NCBI GenBank assembly: GCA_018065205.1
Contig: JAGHTR010000208.1
Location: 1-10,753 of the forward strand
Length of the DNA: 10,753 nucleotides
Reading direction: 5' to 3'
Source: Candidatus Colicola caccequi
GTDB taxonomy: Bacteria > Bacteroidota > Bacteroidia > Bacteroidales > Paludibacteraceae
The notes beneath the pieces are model-generated. The model saw only the letters and a list, made by a program, of their open reading frames with translations, did not search any database and was not told the origin of the DNA. Of this stretch, positions 1 through 6,100 are shown piece after piece (position 1 is the first letter of the stretch; the number at the start of each line of letters is the position of its first letter). A program made the translations under genes and the position numbers.

Positions 1-11
1 TAAGCTGACAA

Positions 12-49
12 TTTGTACCGAAGTTTTTGTGGTTTGTACCGAAGTTTTT
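12..49. repeat. 17-bp direct repeat, 21-bp period
   Basis: The sequence TTTGTACCGAAGTTTTT occurs at 12-28 and again, identically, at 33-49. The 21-bp period is about two helical turns. The pair lies downstream of the leftward promoter at 116-85, so it would be in the 5' leader of the gene left of the window, and no ATG appears on that strand before the edge. It may be paired operator half-sites, a leader RNA element, or the edge of a longer tandem array cut by the window; the sequence does not decide. Confidence 0.8.
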
Positions 50-69
50 TTCGCTTATTTTGTGCGTCA

Positions 70-84
70 CAGCGCTTTGCGCTG
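70..84 (-). promoter_or_regulatory. Perfect palindrome at the predicted transcription start
   Basis: CAGCGC, a 3-nt spacer and GCGCTG form a perfect 6-bp inverted repeat that directly abuts the -7 box (85-92) on its downstream side. Transcription of the leftward unit should begin inside it, around 78-80. It could be an operator, or a hairpin at the extreme 5' end of the transcript that affects stability or initiation. The minus strand has no T-tract after it, so it is not an intrinsic terminator. The symmetry is seen; the role is inferred. Confidence 0.5.
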
Positions 85-116
85 CAAAGGTACAACAAAA
101 ACTTGGGATGCGCAAA
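85..116 (-). promoter_or_regulatory. Bacteroidota housekeeping-sigma promoter, leftward
   Basis: On the minus strand TTTG (116-113) is followed by exactly 20 nt and then TACCTTTG (92-85). This fits the known Bacteroidota primary-sigma consensus of TTTG near -33 and TAnnTTTG near -7. It points out of the left edge, so its gene is not in the window. It lies 20 bp beyond the candidate terminator at 159-137, which makes this gap the likely boundary between two transcription units. Confidence 0.75.
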
Positions 117-136
117 TAAATTTGCATTTTTTAGGC

Positions 137-159
137 AAAAAAGATAGATTTTTCTATCT
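137..159 (-). terminator. Candidate weak intrinsic terminator
   Basis: On the minus strand AGATAGA, loop AAAA and TCTATCT form a perfect 7-bp stem, followed directly by five more T residues. It starts 53 nt after the stop of the small ORF at 213 and precedes the next promoter, which suits a terminator. The stem has only two G-C pairs, so it would be weak and may simply be an AT-rich palindrome. Confidence 0.4.
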
Positions 160-212
160 ATAATTACAAAAATACGGACTTGTTGGATGCTTGCATACAG
201 AAAAAACCAGCA

Positions 213-338
213 CTAAATATACAAACTTCGCTTGGGGGTGCGAGCGTCTTCTTGATTAGCGCCACTACCAACAGAGGTCATCATCGGCTGCATAGAGAGC
301 CGTACTAATTGTGTATTAGGGGTTTGATAGTATTTCAT
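213..338 (-). CDS. 41-residue small protein, Bacteroidales short-peptide type
   Basis: ATG at 338-336 opens a 41-codon frame that ends in TAG at 215-213. Its start overlaps the TGA of the upstream gene as ATGA, an arrangement typical of translational coupling. The protein begins MKYYQTPNTQ, has a hydrophobic, Met-rich middle (LSMQPMM), then a small-residue stretch TSVGSGAN and a basic end with KRSLYI. From memory, the pattern of Met, Lys, an aromatic, Pro-x-Thr, alternating hydrophobics, a Met pair and Ser/Gly matches a common class of short Bacteroidales hypothetical proteins. It has no signal peptide or clear membrane span. Function is unknown. It could be a peptide precursor with a cleavage point near GSGA, but no modifying or export gene is visible. 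It could also be a chance frame; the overlap and the N-terminus argue against that. Confidence 0.6.
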   Translation of the reverse strand: MKYYQTPNTQLVRLSMQPMMTSVGSGANQEDARTPKRSLYI

Positions 339-1849
339 AGTTGTATGCCTTGAGCGTTATACATCTTATTATCTTTGATAATCACAAACTGACCGTTGAT
401 AATCAATTTTGAATTTTGAATTATGAATTTTGAGTTATCGTCAAGGTTAGTAGGAATGGTATATGGACGGATGACGAGGTGGGCACGTTTAGCGAGTGCC
501 ATTGAGGACTGTTCCATACCGGGCACGTAGAAATACGCACGCATACCATACATAGATGATGTATCTCCAGCCTTGGACCAATTAAGTTCATCGCCAGCCG
601 TAACAAACAGATACCGCTTATCACCGGGAGTTAAGTGATAAGGATTGAGGATACCTACGAACTGCAAATCACCGGTAACAACCGCTTCTCCTGCAGCCGA
701 AGACATTTTGATTACACGGTTATAGAAATCAGGATTAACGATATCCACGGCAGGCTGAATGATATAGGCTTCGCCGGCGGAGATAGATGTAGCGGGAGTG
801 AGAGATATTTCCAGGTCGGTTTTGTCCGGACTCAATTCAGCCGAAGCGAACGTATAGAGTTGGCAGTCGCTGCCAAAGGCCGATTCGATTTCTTCAGCAT
901 CCACATCAAACGGCAGGCAGAGGGTGTTCCAACCATCGCTATAGAGTGTACGAACGATATGCACATCGGTTGGCAGATTAGCCAACTCACCCCCTGCAAT
1001 GTATTTATCCAACAATGTCTTATTATCCGTGCGATCCGACACGGTAATCCACGACGAAGAAGCCACATCAGAAACCAGTCGCACCGAGAAACCGTTAAAG
1101 CGGTTATAGGAAATCACTTGTCCCTCCGAATTAGAATAGTTCATTGCCATCGCGCTAAGCGAATAACTCTCTACAGCGGTTGCGCTCCAGTAATTACATT
1201 GCTCATTGACTTCATGCATCTCAGGCGTTGTGCCGGAAGTGGATGTTTTAGTGTCCAAACCGCGATAACCGGCAGCCGGCAAGAAGATTTTGTTGGTGCC
1301 ATCATCCGCCGTCAGTTGCAATCCGGGCACCGTATTGACAGTAACCCATTGGGGGTTGCTATGACTCAATAAGTAATTCCATTCGTATTGCGTCAAGGTG
1401 CGCCAAAGTCCAGCCTGATTGCCTCCGTTGGTGATGGGATTATACACGCCCCAATCATAATTAGAATAGCGGCAACCATCAAACGTATTCCACGTTATAT
1501 CACGCCGGAAATCGCCGTCAAATGACGGACCATAACCGGTGGTATTGGCGGTTTGAGAAGCATTATATGCGATGGTCTCGTCAGTAGGCAGGTAATGCGT
1601 ATTGAACTCATCCAACGGGTCATGATAGCCGGAGGTGCCCCAGCCGAAGTACGAACCCCATTCGGATTGGTCAGCAGCAAACGAGAAAGATTGGGTAGTA
1701 GGATTATAGATGAGGTTACCCATTGAGAATTGCACTTTGTCGCCTTCTGCGTTGATAGTGAACTCACCCGGCAGTGTTCCCGGGGTAGTTGCTTGTGCCA
1801 TCGTGCTAAGCGCAAACCAACCTAATAAGATAATTAAATATTGTTTCAT
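335..1849 (-). CDS. Secreted protein with FISUMP/C-type-lectin-like domain and C-terminal tag
   Basis: The protein has 504 residues. The start at 1849 is chosen because MKQYLIILLGWFALSTMAQA is a clear signal peptide, probably cut after Ala20; an in-frame ATG at 1906 would put 19 repeat-derived residues in front of it. Residues about 28-259 form a FISUMP/DUF1566-like domain related to the C-type-lectin fold. Its marks are FGWGTSGYHD, YDWGVYNPI, GGNQAGLWRTLTQYEW, FLPAAGYRG, YWSAT and the closing GFSVRLV. Residues about 265-460 are a second module common in Bacteroidales surface proteins, with WNTLCLPF (307-314), AGEAYIIQP and MRAYF (436-440). The last 25 residues form a tag ending YNAQGIQL, similar to the end of the giant protein upstream. 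A heptamer DNA repeat encodes the linker before the tag. No Bacteroidota promoter is seen in the 150-bp gap upstream, so it may share a transcript with the genes to its right. Secretion is well supported; ligand and role are unknown. Confidence 0.9.
   Translation of the reverse strand: MKQYLIILLGWFALSTMAQATTPGTLPGEFTINAEGDKVQFSMGNLIYNPTTQSFSFAADQSEWGSYFGWGTSGYHDPLDEFNTHYLPTDETIAYNASQTANTTGYGPSFDGDFRRDITWNTFDGCRYSNYDWGVYNPITNGGNQAGLWRTLTQYEWNYLLSHSNPQWVTVNTVPGLQLTADDGTNKIFLPAAGYRGLDTKTSTSGTTPEMHEVNEQCNYWSATAVESYSLSAMAMNYSNSEGQVISYNRFNGFSVRLVSDVASSSWITVSDRTDNKTLLDKYIAGGELANLPTDVHIVRTLYSDGWNTLCLPFDVDAEEIESAFGSDCQLYTFASAELSPDKTDLEISLTPATSISAGEAYIIQPAVDIVNPDFYNRVIKMSSAAGEAVVTGDLQFVGILNPYHLTPGDKRYLFVTAGDELNWSKAGDTSSMYGMRAYFYVPGMEQSSMALAKRAHLVIRPYTIPTNLDDNSKFIIQNSKLIINGQFVIIKDNKMYNAQGIQL
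406..433 (-). repeat. Heptanucleotide tandem repeat (4 units) inside a gene
   Basis: On the minus strand the units TCAAAAT, TCATAAT, TCAAAAT and TCAAAAT run without a gap (433 to 406); three are identical and one has a single change. They encode the linker that reads SKFIIQN then SKLI, just before the C-terminal tag. The unit is not a multiple of three, so gain or loss of one would shift frame and remove the tag. Confidence 0.85.
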
Positions 1850-1910
1850 ATCGTTAATTTTTATTCTTGTTTCTTTAAAATCTAATCTCCATATTCCATC
1901 AGCCATTGGA

Positions 1911-1955
1911 GTTTGGAGTATGGATCGTTCGCTTTGCTCACTGATGGAGTATGGA
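1911..1955. repeat. 45-bp intergenic repeat, copy A
   Basis: This stretch starts GTTTGGAGTATGGATCG and ends CTGATGGAGTATGGA. It matches 3104-3148 at 44 of 45 positions; the one difference is at 1940. Inside it TGGAGTATGGA occurs twice with a 31-bp period (1914 and 1945). It lies wholly between the DUF4105 gene and the FISUMP-like gene, with its near end 61 bp upstream of the latter's start. It has no coding content or transposase. It is probably one copy of a short dispersed repeat family of this genome. Confidence 0.85.
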
Positions 1956-1973
1956 CTATCCTTATTCCATCAG
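1941..1973 (-). repeat. Long imperfect hairpin in the spacer
   Basis: On the minus strand CTGATGGAATAAGGA (1973-1959), loop TAG and TCCATACTCCATCAG (1955-1941) can form a 15-position stem with 13 paired positions (mismatches A-C and A-A). It joins the end of the 24-bp tandem array to the 45-bp repeat, which share the core TGATGGA. No T-tract follows, so it is not a standard terminator. It could stabilise or process the mRNA between the two genes. Confidence 0.5.
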
Positions 1974-2014
1974 CGCCAGCGGTCCTTATTCCATCAGCGT
2001 CAGCGGTCCTTATT
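1959..2014. repeat. 24-bp tandem repeat, 2.3 copies, overlapping a gene end
   Basis: Full units lie at 2014-1991 and 1990-1967, with a partial third unit at 1966-1959. The minus-strand unit starts AATAAGGACCGCTG and ends CGCTGATGG. The two full units differ only at 2000 versus 1976, giving TGA in the first and TGG in the second. The first unit encodes the last residues N-K-D-R and the stop of the DUF4105 protein, so the array has invaded or grown from the gene's 3' end. Confidence 0.85.
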
Positions 2015-3088
2015 GCTAATTGGTGATTTGGAATGTATGAATACTCCTATATAGAATAGGCCAATGGCGGAGGAGACAAGGATGTAGAAGAGGGACAATG
2101 GGGAGGACATGGATGATTGGGGACTGAAGATAGGTTGGAGATTGACGTACAATATCACAATGGCTAAGGCAGCGGCATAAGGCAATGACCAATAGCGACG
2201 CCAACGCCAGAAGATAAGCGGGAGTAAGTTAAAGGGCAATAGTAGGCAGTTCCAGCCTGTATGAGGCAATTGGGAGAAACAAAGCAGGTAGGTTTGGAGC
2301 AGTCCCATAGCCCCAATCAGCACCAGAAACAGCACTTGTATGGGTTTCCATCCGGTGAACATAAACAGCGCCGCTAATGCCACCAATATACCTGCCACAA
2401 GGAAGGGCGAGCACGTAGAGGGTTCGCGGGACGATAGACCCGCTTTAATAACGCTGTATTGATTCGTGATAATAGATGCTGACTGCCAGCGTTCTAATAG
2501 TTGTTCGGGATAAAGGACCTTGCGGGGCTTGGATAGATTGCGGTTGCTGAGCGACGCATCGCCTAATGTGTTATACATAACATCGGTCCACGGACAATGG
2601 GTGCTATACTTAGCCGATAATTCACGAATGGACATATCGTAATCCTCGGTCCACGGTCCATACCGGATAGGGATATTTGCCAAACGCGAAGCCTCGTTCA
2701 TATACCGATATAGCATGAGGCAGCAAGACCCGGTAACCGGGTTGTACTTCCGATTAAACCCTGCGCGGTAGGCACTATCTAACACTGTACATAAGGCGTA
2801 TAGCAGTGTATCGGAAATAGTCATCGAGTACTCATGCACTTCTGCCACTTCGCGAGCCAAATAAGCCTCCGTTTCCATCACCTCCAACCCCATCTTTAAG
2901 CGCCCTGCCATAAAGGCAGGAAAGCGATTATCCATCCTTTCTCCGGCATAGTCGTACACAAAATCCGTTTCTAACTCAGGGCACTGGAACCGCAATGCGG
3001 CATGACCGTACCCGGAGTAGAAATGCTCATCTGTCGGTTCGGACATCAGGAGCGAGGGAATGATGATGTATAATAAAAAATGTAACAT
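2000..3088 (-). CDS. DUF4105 / Lnb N-terminal-domain membrane protein
   Basis: The protein has 362 residues. Residues 1-16 are a hydrophobic signal or anchor. Residues about 17-205 are a DUF4105 (Lnb_N, PF13387) domain. Its marks are EHFYSGYGHAALRF (21-34), FVYDYAGE, the stretch around AFMAGRLKMGL, a Cys pair in GSCCLMLYRYMNEA (120-133) where the family usually has a single conserved Cys, and WTDVMYNTLGDAS followed by LYPEQLLERW. Residues about 225-352 hold four or five membrane spans with the family's PHTGWNCLLLPFNLLPLI stretch (275-292). Length and layout suit the family, which sits in the Bacteroidota envelope; its biochemical role in this form is not settled. The hydrophobic start runs almost straight into the first domain strand. 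The spacer to the giant gene is 63 bp, lies in the same frame and has no promoter. The stop codon lies in a 24-bp tandem repeat. Confidence 0.88.
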   Translation of the reverse strand: MLHFLLYIIIPSLLMSEPTDEHFYSGYGHAALRFQCPELETDFVYDYAGERMDNRFPAFMAGRLKMGLEVMETEAYLAREVAEVHEYSMTISDTLLYALCTVLDSAYRAGFNRKYNPVTGSCCLMLYRYMNEASRLANIPIRYGPWTEDYDMSIRELSAKYSTHCPWTDVMYNTLGDASLSNRNLSKPRKVLYPEQLLERWQSASIITNQYSVIKAGLSSREPSTCSPFLVAGILVALAALFMFTGWKPIQVLFLVLIGAMGLLQTYLLCFSQLPHTGWNCLLLPFNLLPLIFWRWRRYWSLPYAAALAIVILYVNLQPIFSPQSSMSSPLSLFYILVSSAIGLFYIGVFIHSKSPISNKDR

Positions 3089-3103
3089 TTTTTTGTGTAT
3101 GGT

Positions 3104-3148
3104 GTTTGGAGTATGGATCGTTCGCTTTGCTCTCTGATGGAGTATGGA
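3104..3148. repeat. 45-bp intergenic repeat, copy B
   Basis: This copy matches 1911-1955 at 44 of 45 positions. A 14-bp direct repeat, TGGAGTATGGATCG, occurs at 3107-3120 and 3138-3151. It nearly fills the 63-bp gap between the giant gene (stop at 3154-3152) and the DUF4105 gene (start at 3088), ending 3 bp from that stop. As with copy A, no promoter-like motif lies in or beside it. Confidence 0.85.
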
Positions 3149-3151
3149 TCG

Positions 3152-6100
3152 TTAGAACTCTATGCCGACGGCATTGTAGGTCTTGCCGTTCTTGCGGATG
3201 AAGAGTTGGTTATCCTTGATGAACTTGGATAACGTTGACGTTGACGTTGACGTTGACAAGTCCGTCGTCGGATCGAGTTGGATAACGATGGGGTTATCAA
3301 ACGTGCCGTAGTCGGCATCCTCGATGAAGTTAAACGTCTGGTTAGGACGATACTCCTCATTATTATACCACACGCGTGGGCACAGGAGGACCGTCTCCTC
3401 TCCGGGGATAGTGAAGTAATAATGGTCATCGTTATTTGCCTTCATTGTAGTGCGGCACTCTTCTCCGGCAAAGAACGCTACTTCCGCCGTTGTTACTTGC
3501 TCTGCGCCATTCATCACAATAGCCGTCATGGTCATATTGCCCGAATAGGTAGAAGGCGAGATGGGTGAGTAGTGGTAGTCGGCGTTCTCTTGTACCAGCA
3601 GATGTTTAGGAGCGCGTATTGCGGAAGTGATATAACTGGGGTAGTTGAAAGACTTGGCGGACGTGCTATTGAAGTACATATATCCTTGTCCGGGGGTCAT
3701 AGCGGCCAGCGAACCAGTCCATGCGTTATTATGCCAAACGGCGAATCCGCTGCGAGCCTTGATGATATCGCCTTCGGCGGGTTCTATATTGCTTAATGCC
3801 ATTGGGACGCTCAGTGTTATTTGAGGCACGTAGCCTATCCAGTTCCAACCTTTCTTAAGTGGGATTTCGATAGTAGCCGGGTCTAAGACTAATCCTTCAA
3901 CATGTTGGGTAGTGGAATTAGTGGCTAAGGTCTTATATGCCTTGTAGGCATCAACTACTTGCAAGTTGCCGTTCAACGCATGACGCACCGAATCCACCTT
4001 AACGAAGGCCTCTTGGGACTTCATCATGCTGATGTATGGCAATAATTCAGCCAGAGCCGTTTCGATGTTCTTTTCTCCGGAAATCACATTATAACTAATC
4101 CAGTTCCAACCTTTCTGCAAGCGGATGGTCTGTTCTACGGCATAGCCCAAATCAAAGCTGACCGGTTCGTCAAAGCTACCAATCATGGCATTCGGCTGAT
4201 AATTAATATGGAGTGGAGCCGAGCGATAGAACGTTTCTACCTGAGAATAAACCACGCCGGACGAAGCGTCCCAGTAGCGGAAGGTTACCTGTTTATGTAT
4301 AGGCAGATTATGGGTGATGGAATCTTGTTCTTTTTGCGAGAGATTAGCATATATATCCATCAGGATGTAATTGGTACCTCCGGCAGTAATGGTCTGCGGA
4401 TGGCATACACCTGCCACCTGACCATTGATGAATGCTGCCATCATATCGGCGGTATCGGGTTCGAGAATAGTGGTCCAAACTGCACCTATCAGATTCATCG
4501 TGTATTCATAATCTTCCTGACGGATTGTCCAATCCGGTTTATCGCCGGTTACGTGGATGTCGATATTTAGCGGAGCCTTGATACCTTCGTTACCGACCAG
4601 ATAAATAATTGGGTCATAATGACCGATAGCCAAGTCAGCGCCGACGGTGAGGGTAAGCGTGATCGACTGTTGTGGACGTAATGAACCGGCAATTTGATTA
4701 GCGGTCAGATAGGATGGTAGGTTGATGAGTGACCAGTTCTCGGTTTCGCCAGACAGGTTAGAGAAAGTAACCTGCACTTGTTTAGTGCCCAACATCTCTT
4801 TTTCGATAGCCACTTTATCTTCTTGCCAAATCAGTCGGTTGCGATTGACGAATGCCGTCCATTTAATCTCGGGCGAGTAGTTTCCACATTTATCTACTAC
4901 ATCACGCACGCTAAAGTTGAGTGTTGTGCCTTCGATTAGGGCTGGTTCTTCGTTGATAGAGATAACAATCTTCGTATCACTTGCCACGTAACTATGTTTA
5001 ACGTTCACCGCGTGCTTATCGGCCTTCATTGCCGGAGCGTCGGTCATGGGAGCAAGGGCCACTGAATCGGTCTCGGACAGAAGTCCTAAACTATGGTCAT
5101 AGTTAGGCAGTGTAGAGAAGTCAGACAGGTCAAAATTGTACTTCTCTATTCCCTGCTCTACCGTACGTTTCTCCATAGGGATGTAAGTCATCAGTCCGGG
5201 TTCGGAACCGGTGAGACGAGCACGTCGGTTATCACGTATCCATTCCGATGTGATGGAAGCATTCCAGAAGCGGACTTCATCGATATCCACTGCGGACGAG
5301 TCATTACCGATGTACATTCGTGAGCCATTCAAGTCTTTGACGATATCATACGTTTTGAGTACCAATGTAACATCATCGATGAGCACTTGTGTATCTTCTA
5401 AGCGATGCACTAAGATAGCGAAATGGTGCCACTGACCATCGGCATAGTTCCTATCTAAATTATGATATATAGTGCCGTAAGTAGTAATCACGTATATTTG
5501 GTCATTCTTCAATCCAATTTGGATCGAATCCTTGGCATTAGAGGACAGCAGAACGCCATTGTCCGTAGTGCGGAACCAGAACTCTAAGGCATAGTCAAGC
5601 ATATCATTCATGCTGCGGTCAGATATGTTGATAGAAGCCTTTGTTCCTTCAGGAACACGCACGGCATAGTTAGGATCGCCGTAGTACCACGAAGCCCCCG
5701 GAGCAAGCATGTGACGATTCCGCATCTTATCATGCAGTACGCGACCTTCACCTTCATTCATCGGCCAATAGCCGTACAGGTCATCGGTAAAGAGTTCTTT
5801 AGTCACATACATGGATGATTGCAGTTTAGGCCATGATACAGAGCCCTTCCACAGTTGCAAGTCATGGATAGCACCTTGAGCCATATCGCTATAACTAATG
5901 CCCAATCCTACCGGTCCACGCTGACGGTAATTAACCATGCCATGGTTGTTAATGAGATGAACGGTAGTAGCATCGTAAGCGGCGTAGCAGTTAAGGGTAG
6001 AGCGGTTGGTGTCGGTGCGTTGAACGATAACGGCTAAGTACATCCATTTATTCTTAGGCAGCGCCTGTTCAGACATGACCACATCCGTTTCACCATTCTC

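Noticed and set aside
167..174. TATTTTTG on the minus strand as a second -7 box
   Set aside because: It fits TAnnTTTG, but no TTTG lies 19 to 21 nt upstream of it, and the region is AT-rich, so a match by chance is likely.
635..1372. A 245-codon open frame on the plus strand, opposite the FISUMP-like gene
   Set aside because: The minus-strand protein has a signal peptide and recognisable domains. The plus-strand product is rich in Arg, His and Ile with no family resemblance, as expected for an antisense shadow.
1847..1906. Upstream in-frame ATG (1906) as the start of the FISUMP-like gene
   Set aside because: It adds 19 residues encoded by repeat-like DNA in front of a complete signal peptide, and would spoil export. 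The ATG at 1849 is better.
1911..3148. The 45-bp repeats as ends of an insertion sequence or as a CRISPR array
   Set aside because: The two copies are direct, about 1.2 kb apart and flank a normal DUF4105 gene. There is no transposase, no terminal inverted repeat and no regular spacer series.
3839..4120. A 19-bp DNA repeat (around 3838-3856 and 4098-4116) as a regulatory element
   Set aside because: It is explained by coding: both copies encode the KGWNWI motif of the protein with similar codon use.
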